Source: SLST01 sp046538735 (GTDB taxonomy: Bacteria; Spirochaetota; Spirochaetia; DSM-27196; SLST01). Taken from it: 64,000 nt of DNA. The stretch is taken from assembly GCA_046538735.1 (NCBI GenBank), contig JBKHII010000003.1, positions 1 to 64,000 of the forward strand, read 5' to 3'. A program made the position numbers and the translations under genes. This document shows, piece after piece, positions 48,360 to 56,371 of this stretch. Under the pieces are notes generated by a model. It was not told the DNA's origin. It did not search any database and saw only the letters and a list, made by a program, of their open reading frames with translations. Position 1 is the stretch's first letter, and each line of letters begins with the position of its first letter.

Positions 48360-51239
48360 ATGCGCAAGACAGCAACCCTCATCCTACTCCTCTGTGCCGG
48401 CTTCCTGGCGTATGCCGACGATCTCTCGTGGCGATCGGTGGAGACCGAGCACTTCTCGTTCATCTACCGCCCCCGGGACCAGTGGGCGGTCGACGAGTTG
48501 GTCACCTTCGCCGAAGACGTCTACGACGACGTCACCGGCTTCTTCGATAGCGCGCCGCCACGCATCCCCGTGCTCCTCTTCGGCGAGACCGACCTCGCGA
48601 ACGGCTACTACTCCCCCGCGCCGCCGCAGCATGTGGGGCTCTATCTCGTCCAGCCGTCGCTTCCGTGGATGGGCGCCCGCACCGAGAGCTGGCTGCGACT
48701 CCTGCTCACACACGAGCTCACGCACTTCGTTCACGCGAACTTCGATCGCGGGGTATTCCACGCGGTCGGTTCGCTCTTCGGACGGAGCCTTACCGGCCTC
48801 TCACTCGGTCTCCAGCCGATGTGGACGACCGAAGGGCTCGCCGTCAACACCGAGACGATCTTCACGGACGGAGGCCGCGGAACGGACCCGTTCTTCGAGA
48901 TGGAGTACAAGGCGCCGGTGATCGAAGGGCGGCTCTTCTCGCTCGCGCAAGCCGGTTACAACAGCCATCTCGCGCCGACCGGGCGCTACTACGTGGCGGG
49001 TTACTTCATCTGGGAATACCTGCTGCGCGAGTACGGACGCGACTACGCGTCCGAGCTGCTCGCCGACGTATCCGGCTTCCCGTTCTTCGGCGTCTGGGGA
49101 CCGATTCGGAGGACCGCAGGCACCCCGATGGGAGAGATCTACGACGAGATCGAGGCCGACCTTGCGCGCAGGTACGCGCGCGCGGCCGAGCGCGAACCGG
49201 CCGAGCGAGTATCGCCGGCCGTACGCTCCAACTACTATCTGCCGACGCAGACCGAGCAGGGTCTCTACCTCTACCGGACGCGTACCGACCGCAGACCGGC
49301 TATCGTCCGGTTCGATCCGGAGAGCGGCGAGGAAGCAGTTCTCGTGGAGATGCCGCTCACCGACCACGCGTCGTGGAGCGCAACCGCGGACGGTGAGACG
49401 CTCGCCTTCGCGACGATCTCGGCCAATCGCGCGTTCCCGGAGGAGCAGGCGGCCTACTCCGACCTCTACCTCTCGGACGTGAGGAGCGACCGCATCACGC
49501 AGATCACGACCGGAGGCGGATACTACCATCCCGCCCTTTCGCCGGACGGCTCGTACGTCGTTGCGGTGGAGCGTATTCACGGGCACCACCGCCTCGTCCG
49601 ATTCGATCTCGGCGCTCGACCGATCCGCGACGGCGCCGTCGGCGACCGCAACGTCCTCTGGGAACCCGATCGGGCGCGCCTCCACAGCCCGGCCGTCTCG
49701 CCCGACGGCTCGACCGTCGTCGTGGTCGTGAACCAGGGAGGCTTCCAGCAACTCGCGCTGCTGGAGATCGGCGGCGGGCAGCCGCGACTGCTTCCTCGAC
49801 CGGAGTCCGGCGTGCCGTACTTCCCGGTCTTTGAGGACGATACCACGCTCCTGTACGGAAACGATCGTGGAGGAGAGCTCGCGCTCTACCGGCACGACCT
49901 CGAAACCGACAACGTCACCCGCATCGCCACCGACCCGGTGGGGGTGTATGCCGGCCGACCGGCCGACGGCGAGATCGTCCTCGGGTCGTACACGTCCGAC
50001 GGCTATACGCTGCGGCGAACACCGGCCGACGGCGGCGCCCACGACCCGGCCGAGGTCCCCACGACGGGACCGAGCGCGCTCGAGCGCCACGACTCTCCCC
50101 CTGCCGCCGAGTGGCTGCCGTACACACCGCTCCCGGGACCGGCCCTCTGGTTGCCGGCGTTCGACCTCGCGGGACCGTGGCTCGATTTGATGGGATTCGG
50201 CGCGGGCGCGTTCGTCTACGGTGCCGACTACCTCGGACGGAACACCTGGCAACTGTCGTCAGTCTATCTACCGGGCTACGGCCAACTCTCGTACGACGCG
50301 CTGTGGTCGACCCGGTACGGCCCCTTCGCCTTCCAGACCGGGGCCCACTCGCGCTACGCCGTGACGGAGACGCTGGAGCAATCGGTCTTGACGACGCTCC
50401 ACCAGAAACTCTTCCAGCACCACGCCTACGTCGCCTACGACCTGCTCTCGCGCTCCCGGCTCGGGTCGTCAAACACCATCTCGGTCGGCGCCGGGGCGAA
50501 TCACCAGCTACTCTACGTCTCCGGGTCGAGCTTCGGCCTCGGCGGCATCGCGTCCGCGGGCGTATCGCTCGATCTCCACCGTGTCGTCGCGGGCGTGGAC
50601 CTCACATTTGTGCATACCCCGCTCTCCTCGCAGCAGGCGTATCACGCACCCGGCGCGACGAGAGCTACGCTCTCGTTCCTGACTCCGCTCGACCTTCCCG
50701 GTTTCTCGCCGCTCGCCCACCGGACGCAGCTTCGGGGGAGCGGCAACCTCGGGCTCTTCGCAAGCGATCACGTCCTGTCGTTCGACCCGACGGTGAGCTA
50801 TGCCACGGCGCTCGACTTCGCCGCTCCGGTCGACCTCAGGGGGTTCGAAGGCCGAACCGCTCACGACGCTTCGCACACGCTCAGGGGACGGTTCCATCTG
50901 GCGCTCGACTACAAGACACCGCACCTGCTCGTGGACATTCCGTTGGCGGCGAGCGTGGGGATCACGGAGTTCGGTCTGGGCCTCTTCGCGGAAGCGACCG
51001 GAGGGTATGAGGTCGCGACTCCCGAGTTTGCGCTCGATCGCCACGTTTCGTTCGGGGGCGAGCTCACTACGATCCTGACCTACCTGACGGACATCCCGAT
51101 CACCGTGGGGCTGGCCGTTCGGATCGATGCGGCCGATCCGGGGTCGTTCGGCGGATGGCGCGACGTTGGATTTTACATCCAATCGGATCTTGTGGAGTCG
51201 ATTCCGATCGTCCCGCGTTATCTTTCGAACCAGCAATGA
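48360..51239 (+). CDS. Exported gluzincin-like metallopeptidase with TolB-type propeller and outer-membrane barrel
   Basis: The 959-residue protein starts with a signal peptide (MRKTATLILLLCAGFLAYA). Residues about 20-280 look like a peptidase-MA/gluzincin domain: LLLTHELTHFVHANFDRG supplies HExxH and MWTTEGLAVNTETIF supplies the third Glu ligand. Residues about 290-590 contain TolB/WD-like beta-propeller repeats with recurring ALSPDGSYVV, AVSPDGSTVVVV and LYRHDLETDNVTRI motifs. From about residue 620 to the end, alternating strands with many aromatic residues (WQLSSVYLPGYGQLSYDALW, ISVGAGANHQLLYV, LRGRFHLALDYKTPHLLV) look like an outer-membrane barrel. All zinc ligands are present, so it may be an active surface or periplasmic protease. 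The stop overlaps the next gene (ATGA). Confidence 0.75.
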   Translation: MRKTATLILLLCAGFLAYADDLSWRSVETEHFSFIYRPRDQWAVDELVTFAEDVYDDVTGFFDSAPPRIPVLLFGETDLANGYYSPAPPQHVGLYLVQPSLPWMGARTESWLRLLLTHELTHFVHANFDRGVFHAVGSLFGRSLTGLSLGLQPMWTTEGLAVNTETIFTDGGRGTDPFFEMEYKAPVIEGRLFSLAQAGYNSHLAPTGRYYVAGYFIWEYLLREYGRDYASELLADVSGFPFFGVWGPIRRTAGTPMGEIYDEIEADLARRYARAAEREPAERVSPAVRSNYYLPTQTEQGLYLYRTRTDRRPAIVRFDPESGEEAVLVEMPLTDHASWSATADGETLAFATISANRAFPEEQAAYSDLYLSDVRSDRITQITTGGGYYHPALSPDGSYVVAVERIHGHHRLVRFDLGARPIRDGAVGDRNVLWEPDRARLHSPAVSPDGSTVVVVVNQGGFQQLALLEIGGGQPRLLPRPESGVPYFPVFEDDTTLLYGNDRGGELALYRHDLETDNVTRIATDPVGVYAGRPADGEIVLGSYTSDGYTLRRTPADGGAHDPAEVPTTGPSALERHDSPPAAEWLPYTPLPGPALWLPAFDLAGPWLDLMGFGAGAFVYGADYLGRNTWQLSSVYLPGYGQLSYDALWSTRYGPFAFQTGAHSRYAVTETLEQSVLTTLHQKLFQHHAYVAYDLLSRSRLGSSNTISVGAGANHQLLYVSGSSFGLGGIASAGVSLDLHRVVAGVDLTFVHTPLSSQQAYHAPGATRATLSFLTPLDLPGFSPLAHRTQLRGSGNLGLFASDHVLSFDPTVSYATALDFAAPVDLRGFEGRTAHDASHTLRGRFHLALDYKTPHLLVDIPLAASVGITEFGLGLFAEATGGYEVATPEFALDRHVSFGGELTTILTYLTDIPITVGLAVRIDAADPGSFGGWRDVGFYIQSDLVESIPIVPRYLSNQQ

Positions 51240-51979
51240 GAAACCGAGTACGTATGATCTGCCTGTCGCTCGCGTACTTCGCCCTCGCGACCGCAACCGT
51301 AAGCGCGGACGCGCTCTGGGACCGGGCCGTGGAGCTCTTCCGGCAGTTCGACGACCTGACGGCGGGCCGGATCGATTCGTTCTCCGAGCAGTACAACGGG
51401 CGCGGCGATCTCGTCTCGACCGAGGAGGGCGAGTACGCTGTGTGGGAAGACGAAGACGGAAAGCTCGAGACCCGCATCGTACGCGTGATCGAGAACGGGA
51501 CGGACATCACCGAGCAACGCCGGAACAACCCCGACTCAAGCGGCATGCAGTTCGGAGGGAACGGTGGCGACGATGAAGACGGCGAAGACAACGCGTTTGC
51601 CGGCCTCCAGCGAAGCCCGTTCGATCCGGAGGAACAAGGCAACGTCTCGATCACCGAGACGCGCGACGTTCGCCTCGAAACCGGCGAGCCGGCTCGCCGG
51701 TACGATTTCGTGCATACGACCGGCCGCGACACACGGAACGTCGGGGTCGCCTGGCTCCACGTGGAGACCGGAGAACCGGTGCGTCTCGAGCTCACCGTGG
51801 AGCCCCTTCCCCCGTTCGTGAGCGAGTTCTCGATGCTCCAGCGCTTCGGACGCGACGCGCAGGAGCGCTGGGTACTCCGGGAGATGGAGTTCGTGGGTGC
51901 CGGGAGCTTCCTTTTCATCTCGAGACGCGTGGAAAGCAGATTGGTTTTCTCAGAGTATTTCCGCTCCGAGACGGGCTGA
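51236..51979 (+). CDS. Exported protein of unknown function, partner of the upstream peptidase
   Basis: The 247-residue protein has a signal peptide (MRNRVRMICLSLAYFALATATVSA) and no other membrane segment. It is strongly acidic in the middle (GGNGGDDEDGEDNAFAGL), then a beta-rich part (NVSITETRDVRLETGEPARRYDFVHTTGRDTRNVGVAWLHVETGEPVRLELTVEPLP) that resembles outer-membrane lipoprotein-sorting or LolA-like folds without a clear match. I do not recognise the family. The ATG overlaps the upstream stop (ATGA), so the two are made together and probably act together in the envelope. Confidence 0.68.
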   Translation: MRNRVRMICLSLAYFALATATVSADALWDRAVELFRQFDDLTAGRIDSFSEQYNGRGDLVSTEEGEYAVWEDEDGKLETRIVRVIENGTDITEQRRNNPDSSGMQFGGNGGDDEDGEDNAFAGLQRSPFDPEEQGNVSITETRDVRLETGEPARRYDFVHTTGRDTRNVGVAWLHVETGEPVRLELTVEPLPPFVSEFSMLQRFGRDAQERWVLREMEFVGAGSFLFISRRVESRLVFSEYFRSETG

Positions 51980-51986
51980 GTATACT
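51958..51986 (+). promoter_or_regulatory. Putative leaderless promoter of aroK
   Basis: TATACT (51981-51986) ends eight bases before the GTG start of aroK. A weak TTTCCG (51958-51963) lies 17 bases upstream, inside the preceding coding region. Confidence 0.45.
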
Positions 51987-51994
51987 GTCGCCCG

Positions 51995-52552
51995 GTGGAT
52001 GTGAAACGAATTTACCTCATGGGCATGAAGCACACCGGAAAGAGCGTACACGGTAAGGCGATCGCCGCCGCGCTGGGAAGGAAGTTCTGCGATACCGACG
52101 CGCTGATCCAGGAGCTCGACTCCACGGAGACGGGCATGCGCCGGACGGTCCGCGACATCTACATCGAGGACGGAGCCGAACGGTTCCACCGGCTCGAGAT
52201 CGCGGCGTGTCGCCTGGTAACCGAGCGCGAAAGCCGCCTGGTCGTTGCAACCGGCGGAGGACTCTGCGACAATCCGGAGGCGCTCTCCACGACCGAGGGC
52301 TCGCTCCGCGTGCATCTGGTGGACTCGTTGCAGTCGATCGCGTCGCGGATCTTCCGCCGCGGCATTCCGGCCTTCCTCCACACCTCGGACGAGGCGGTGG
52401 CGCGCAGGCGCTTCCGTGCGCTCTACGACCGGAGAACCGTCGCCTACGACGAGACCGCGGACATACGCGTCGATCTGACCGACCTCTCGATCCAGGAGGC
52501 CCAGTCCAGGATCATCAACGCCATCGAGGAGTACCAACGTGCCGGGAAGTAG
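51995..52552 (+). CDS. aroK: Shikimate kinase
   Basis: This 185-residue NMP-kinase-fold enzyme phosphorylates shikimate with ATP. The P-loop is MGMKHTGKSVHGKAIA (residues about 9-18). The shikimate-binding Asp is in FCDTDALI, RFHRLE carries the substrate Arg and Glu, VVATGGGLCDN is the Gly-Gly-Gly substrate loop, and the lid region RRFRALYDRRTVAYDETADIRVDL ends in the adenine-binding part. The P-loop reads GMKHTGKS rather than the more usual GxxGxGK(S/T), a mild divergence; gluconate-kinase-like specificity is less likely given aroC next door. It starts with GTG and overlaps aroC by 14 bases. Confidence 0.9.
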   Translation: MDVKRIYLMGMKHTGKSVHGKAIAAALGRKFCDTDALIQELDSTETGMRRTVRDIYIEDGAERFHRLEIAACRLVTERESRLVVATGGGLCDNPEALSTTEGSLRVHLVDSLQSIASRIFRRGIPAFLHTSDEAVARRRFRALYDRRTVAYDETADIRVDLTDLSIQEAQSRIINAIEEYQRAGK

Positions 52553-53594
52553 CTTTGGTCACGCGTTTCGGGTGACGACCTTCGGGGAATCACACGGCGG
52601 AGCCGTCGGTGTGGTCGTAGACGGGGTTACTCCTCAGCTGGAGCTCTCGGCCGAAGACGTCCAGGAGCAGCTCGATCGCCGCAAACCGGGGCAGAGTTTT
52701 ATCACGACCCCGCGAAACGAGCCTGACACGGTCAACATCCTCTCGGGCGTCTTCGAGGGACGGACGACGGGAACCCCGCTCCTGATGATTCTCTACAACT
52801 CGGATGCACAGCCCTCCGCGTACGACGAGATCAAGTCGATGTTCCGGCCGGGCCACGCCGACTTCACCTACCTCAAGAAGTACGGCATCCGGGACTATCG
52901 CGGAAGCGGACGCGCGAGCGGACGAGAAACCGCCGGACGAGTCGCCGCAGGCGCGGTCGCGCGTAAGCTGCTGCGACGGAGGGGCGTCTCGGTCGTCGCG
53001 TATACGCTTCGTGCGGCAGGAATCCAGTGTGAGCGCTACGACCCGGATCAGATCGAGAACAACATGCTTCGCGCGTGCGACCCGGACGCCGCCGAACGGA
53101 TGTTGGAGCGGATCGCCGAGATCAAGGAGCGCGAGGACAGCGTGGGCGGAGTCGTGGAGTGCCGTGTCTCCGGCGTTGAGCCGGGAATCGGCGAGCCGGT
53201 CTTTGATAAGCTGGACGCGGAGCTGGCCCACGCGATGCTCAGCGTGGGCGCGGTCAAGGGGATCGAGTTCGGCGCCGGCTTCGCGGCGGCGGACATGACC
53301 GGCAGCGAGCACAACGACGAGATGGGAGCCGGAGGCTTCCTCACGAACAACGCCGGAGGAATCGTGGGAGGCATATCCTCGGGAGCGGAGATCGTCTTCC
53401 GGGTGGCGGTGAAGCCGGTCAGCTCGATCTCAAGAGAGCAGCGGACCGTTGACGTGGACGGAAAGGAACGGACGATTCGCACCGAGGGCAGACACGACGC
53501 ATGCATCTGTCCGCGAATCGTCCCGGTGGTTGAAGCTATGGCCTGCCTCGTGATCGAAGACCACTACAAGCGGCAGGCAGCGCTGTTCGCGTAG
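52539..53594 (+). CDS. aroC: Chorismate synthase
   Basis: This 351-residue FMN-dependent lyase makes chorismate from EPSP, the last step of the shikimate pathway. The N-terminal FGHAFRVTTFGESHGGAVGVVVDG, RRKPGQSFITTPRNEPDTVNILSGVFEGRTTGTPL, RPGHADFTYLKKYGIRDYRGSGRASGRETAGRVAAGAVA, the GGISSGAEIVFRVAVKP loop and GRHDACICPRIVPVVEAM are all standard, with the two catalytic His and the Asp present. The GTG start is supported by alignment of the FGHAF opening. It overlaps aroK, so only these two shikimate genes are here. Confidence 0.97.
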   Translation: MPGSSFGHAFRVTTFGESHGGAVGVVVDGVTPQLELSAEDVQEQLDRRKPGQSFITTPRNEPDTVNILSGVFEGRTTGTPLLMILYNSDAQPSAYDEIKSMFRPGHADFTYLKKYGIRDYRGSGRASGRETAGRVAAGAVARKLLRRRGVSVVAYTLRAAGIQCERYDPDQIENNMLRACDPDAAERMLERIAEIKEREDSVGGVVECRVSGVEPGIGEPVFDKLDAELAHAMLSVGAVKGIEFGAGFAAADMTGSEHNDEMGAGGFLTNNAGGIVGGISSGAEIVFRVAVKPVSSISREQRTVDVDGKERTIRTEGRHDACICPRIVPVVEAMACLVIEDHYKRQAALFA

Positions 53595-53595
53595 C

Positions 53596-53624
53596 GCGAC
53601 GGTGCTCTCACGAGCTCCCGTCGC
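53596..53624. terminator. Hairpin between convergent aroC and rubredoxin genes
   Basis: GCGACGG (53596-53602) pairs with CCGTCGC (53618-53624), and an inner GCTC/GAGC stem (53604-53607 with 53612-53615) extends it. There is no T tract on either side, so this is only a candidate bidirectional termination structure. Confidence 0.4.
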
Positions 53625-53630
53625 CCGGAT

Positions 53631-53792
53631 CTACTCTTCCGGCGAGAAGTCTTCCTTCAGGGCGCCGCACATCGGACAAACCCAATCCTCGGGAAGATCG
53701 GCGAACGCCGTTCCGGGCTCGATACCGCCGTCCGGATCGCCTTCGGCCGGATCGTAGATATAGCCACACACGTTGCATACATACTTCTGCAT
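53631..53792 (-). CDS. Rubredoxin
   Basis: This 53-residue electron carrier binds one Fe(Cys)4 centre. Both cysteine knuckles are intact: YVCNVCGYIYDPAEGD and WVCPMCGALKEDF, and the spacing and length match classical rubredoxins. The start (53790-53792) follows GGAAGGAG by eight bases; an in-frame upstream extension would add unrelated residues. Rubredoxins in anaerobes and microaerophiles feed superoxide reductase, rubrerythrin or oxygen reductases; none is adjacent here. It lies downstream of the TIGR02757 gene, with a 59-base gap that could carry its own weak promoter. Confidence 0.96.
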   Translation of the reverse strand: MQKYVCNVCGYIYDPAEGDPDGGIEPGTAFADLPEDWVCPMCGALKEDFSPEE

Positions 53793-53851
53793 CTTCGGAA
53801 CTCCTTCCTGATCTCTTCGCGGATACAGTTTCCCACCCAATGTAGTGAAAT

Positions 53852-54682
53852 TCACGCCGATCGTGGACCTAAGGCCGAGTCGAGCCACGCGGTTTCATCC
53901 AGCATCGGGTGAATCCCCGGCCTCGTGAGCGCGAAGTCGTAACGCACGGGGTCTCCCGGAGCGATCGCGCGCATCGCGTCGGTGATCCCCCGGGTCACCG
54001 CGAGCGTCGCCTGCTTTCGGGTGGTCAGCCCGAGCCGCCGCGCGACTGTGAGCACGTGCGCGTCCACCGGGACGAGGAGCGCCTCGGGACCGATACACGA
54101 CCAGCCACCGGGGTCGATCTCGTCGCGGCGCACCATCCAGCGAGCGTAGAGCAGCAGACGTTTGCAGGCGCTCCGACGATCGATGCGCGGCAACAGGATG
54201 GAACGGTCGAGTCTCCCGTTGGATCCCTCAACGACCGCTCGTACAAGCGCCTCCAGCCCCGCAAGCAGCCCGTCGCGGCCGCCCGCAGCCGTCAGACCGG
54301 TGGCGAAGCACCGTTCGACCGAGCCGTACGAGCGCAGCACCTCCCTGATGCCAAGGAGCAACCCTGCCAACTGGTCGGCATCGAAGAAACGGTAGCGGAA
54401 GCCGTCCGACACACGGAGCACCTCGGACTCGGTCCGCTTCTCGAGCGCCGCCGCCGGCGACGCACCGCCCGGGGCGAGACGGACGAGGACCCGGCGTACC
54501 GCGGCGAGGATTGCGTTGACGCGACCAAGCGCGAGGCTCGAGGCGATCAGCCCCACTACTTCACGATCCGCCGGCGAGTCGTACTCGCGCACGATCTCGA
54601 GCGGATCCGGTGAGATGTACCGCGGGCGGTGAAATGCGGCGTAGGCGCGTTCGCAGATGCGCCGGAGCTCGACGGGAGACAA
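53852..54682 (-). CDS. TIGR02757-family protein of unknown function
   Basis: The 276-residue soluble helical protein matches my memory of the TIGR02757 family. The diagnostic parts are SPDPLEIVREYDSPADREVVGLIASSLALGRVNAIL, FRYRFFDADQLAGLL, CKRLLLYARWMVRRDEIDPGGW, and LLVPVDAHVLTVARRLGLTTRKQA followed by VRYDFALTRPGIHP. Its arrangement recalls HhH-GPD glycosylase-like folds, but no activity is known to me. No ATG is available near the expected N terminus; TTG 54680-54682, ten bases after AGGAGGT at the end of the upstream gene, is the best start. It is coupled to the membrane-protein gene upstream. Confidence 0.82.
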   Translation of the reverse strand: MSPVELRRICERAYAAFHRPRYISPDPLEIVREYDSPADREVVGLIASSLALGRVNAILAAVRRVLVRLAPGGASPAAALEKRTESEVLRVSDGFRYRFFDADQLAGLLLGIREVLRSYGSVERCFATGLTAAGGRDGLLAGLEALVRAVVEGSNGRLDRSILLPRIDRRSACKRLLLYARWMVRRDEIDPGGWSCIGPEALLVPVDAHVLTVARRLGLTTRKQATLAVTRGITDAMRAIAPGDPVRYDFALTRPGIHPMLDETAWLDSALGPRSA

Positions 54683-54684
54683 GC

Positions 54685-55212
54685 CTATCCGGACCTCCTG
54701 CCCAGATGCGCGAAGATGAGCACGAGACCTACGATCACGAGCAGGACGGGCCACCACACGGCGACGAACGACGAGAAGTCTACGCGCACGAGCTCGAGCG
54801 AGAACGGCAGGAATATCAGAGAGAGGATCGTCATCGCGCCGCCGGGCACGGTGAACGTCACGCGCGACGCGCCCTGCTTGCGAAACCCGTACGCGAGAAA
54901 GGCGACGCCGATTACGGTCATGAAGAGCGGCCAGATCCTGCCCAGTTCGACCTGCAGCGCGGTCGCGGCGAGCAACAGAATCAGACCGGCGAGCAGCAGG
55001 CTGGTCCCTATGAAGACGTAGTAGTCCGGCCCGGATTGAAAGACCCGGAAGTAGAGAAGCACCAGGCCGACGATGATCGGCACCAGCGGCCAGAGGCTGA
55101 TGAAACGGTGCAGGTAGCCCGCCGTCCAGAGCAGCAGAACGCCTCCGAAGAGGACGAAGAAGACGCCGATGATGGCCAGCTTGTTCGGAAACCGCGGCGA
55201 CCTTTCTTGCAT
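54685..55212 (-). CDS. Small multi-pass membrane protein (LiaF/DUF5668-like)
   Basis: This 175-residue protein is six hydrophobic helices in three hairpins: KLAIIGVFFVLFGGVLLLWTAG, ISLWPLVPIIVGLVLLYFRV, VFIGTSLLLAGLILLLAATAL, RIWPLFMTVIGVAFLAYGF, and a last pair ending ...WWPVLLVIVGLVLIFAHLGRR. The repeated WP-x3-IVG-like pattern (LWPLVPIIVG, IWPLFMTVIG, WWPVLLVIVG) is typical of small LiaI/LiaF-like and DUF5668 membrane modules involved in envelope stress sensing in other bacteria. Function here is unknown. It diverges from a lipoprotein gene through promoters that share a -35 palindrome. Confidence 0.7.
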   Translation of the reverse strand: MQERSPRFPNKLAIIGVFFVLFGGVLLLWTAGYLHRFISLWPLVPIIVGLVLLYFRVFQSGPDYYVFIGTSLLLAGLILLLAATALQVELGRIWPLFMTVIGVAFLAYGFRKQGASRVTFTVPGGAMTILSLIFLPFSLELVRVDFSSFVAVWWPVLLVIVGLVLIFAHLGRRSG

Positions 55213-55218
55213 GGAATC

Positions 55219-55247
55219 ATAGTATCGATTCCATCGCCCATTGCCAA
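55219..55247 (-). promoter_or_regulatory. Promoter of the LiaF-like gene, sharing its -35 with the divergent gene
   Basis: On the minus strand, TTGGCA (plus 55242-55247), a 17-base spacer and TACTAT (plus 55219-55224) end six bases before the ATG at 55210-55212. The -35 lies within the same ATTGCCAAT block used by the divergent promoter. Confidence 0.6.
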
Positions 55248-55269
55248 TGAGCGGTCCTCACCGTATACT
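55241..55269 (+). promoter_or_regulatory. Sigma70-type promoter of the lipoprotein gene, near-leaderless
   Basis: TTGCCA (55241-55246), a 17-base spacer and TATACT (55264-55269) end ten bases before the ATG at 55280. This decides the start over an in-frame TTG that is itself part of the -35. Confidence 0.75.
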
Positions 55270-55279
55270 CGGCGTGACG

Positions 55280-56323
55280 ATGAGGTCACCGCTTCGCCTG
55301 CTTCTCCTGCCGATCGCCTTTGCGGCGCTCGCCGGCTGCACCAATACCGAAGACTACTATCTCGCGAACTCGACCGATCCCGAGGTCCGGGAGCTTTTCG
55401 AGATGATCGCAACCGAGGACGACCCGCAGGTCCGCGCGGTGGCGATCCAACGCCTTGCAGGCTTCCTGTTCATCGACGCGGGTCCCGGGCCGCTGATCGC
55501 GTACTTGACGACCTTCGTGGAGCGCCATCCGGACGACCAGTACTGCGGGCTCTATCTCTACATCGTCGCACAGAGCTACCTCGAGGTTGACGCGCCGACG
55601 CTTGCCAGGCACTACTTCGAGCGGCTCGTGACCGGCTACGCGGACGTGGTGGTCGGCGACATGTCGCTGCGCAAGCGCGCGCTCGAGCGCCTCGTTGACC
55701 TGAGCCCTGACGCCGACGCTCGGGTTGCCTACTATCGCACGTTGCTCGCCGAGTATCAGGATCAGGTGGACGAGGGACTGCTCTACTACCGGCTTGCCGA
55801 GAACCTTGCCCTTCTTGGCGAGTGGGACGAAGTCTACGACGCCCACCGCAGCTTCCTTCGTCATCCGGAGACCGAGGTTCCCGGAGAACCGAATGCCCAC
55901 CGACTCATCGGGGACCGTGTGAAGTTCCACGACAGCTCGAAGGACTGGACCGTGCCCACGGTCGAGGACCTTAGACGGATTATCACCTGGGCGCTCGCCA
56001 ACAAGGACACCGCAACGCTCGCACGCTACCAGGCGAAGGTAAACTTCTTCACCCGCAGCTGGGAGCAGGACTTCGACGACCCCAATACCACACCGCTCTG
56101 GGACATCGGAGAGATCCTCCGCCTCACCCGGCGCAGGCTCAACATCGAGAGCGAAGTCGACATCGACGCCGACGGCGATGAGGCGTACCTGTGGACGTAC
56201 GGATGGGGCGGACTGCGGATCCGGACGTGGTACCTCTATTTCCGCAAGGTCTACTACCCGCCCGACCCGGAGATACACGGTACGTGGGAGTGGGCCGGAG
56301 TCTACCTCGGCGAACGCCTGTAG
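55280..56323 (+). CDS. Lipoprotein of unknown function with helical-repeat body
   Basis: The 347-residue protein has a lipoprotein signal peptide (MRSPLRLLLLPIAFAALAGC, lipobox LAGC). The body is mostly helical and TPR-like: DPQVRAVAIQRLAGFL, DDQYCGLYLYIVAQSYLEVDAPTLARHYFERLV, DVVVGDMSLRKRALERLVDL, GLLYYRLAENLALLGEWDEVYDAHRSFL. The C-terminal part is aromatic and probably beta-structured (AYLWTYGWGGLRIRTWYLYFRKVYYPPDP). It should be anchored in the inner or outer membrane facing the periplasm. I do not recognise a named family. It begins a run of three envelope proteins on one strand. Confidence 0.72.
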   Translation: MRSPLRLLLLPIAFAALAGCTNTEDYYLANSTDPEVRELFEMIATEDDPQVRAVAIQRLAGFLFIDAGPGPLIAYLTTFVERHPDDQYCGLYLYIVAQSYLEVDAPTLARHYFERLVTGYADVVVGDMSLRKRALERLVDLSPDADARVAYYRTLLAEYQDQVDEGLLYYRLAENLALLGEWDEVYDAHRSFLRHPETEVPGEPNAHRLIGDRVKFHDSSKDWTVPTVEDLRRIITWALANKDTATLARYQAKVNFFTRSWEQDFDDPNTTPLWDIGEILRLTRRRLNIESEVDIDADGDEAYLWTYGWGGLRIRTWYLYFRKVYYPPDPEIHGTWEWAGVYLGERL

Positions 56324-56359
56324 GCCGTGCCCCGCCTAACCCCCGGACGTTCTCCGGCC

Positions 56360-56365
56360 GATACT
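56360..56365 (+). promoter_or_regulatory. Possible -10 element before the second envelope-protein gene
   Basis: GATACT (56360-56365) ends six bases before the GTG at 56372. No convincing -35 lies 17 bases upstream. It is reported because it supports the GTG that begins the signal peptide. Confidence 0.3.
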
Positions 56366-56371
56366 GAAAGC

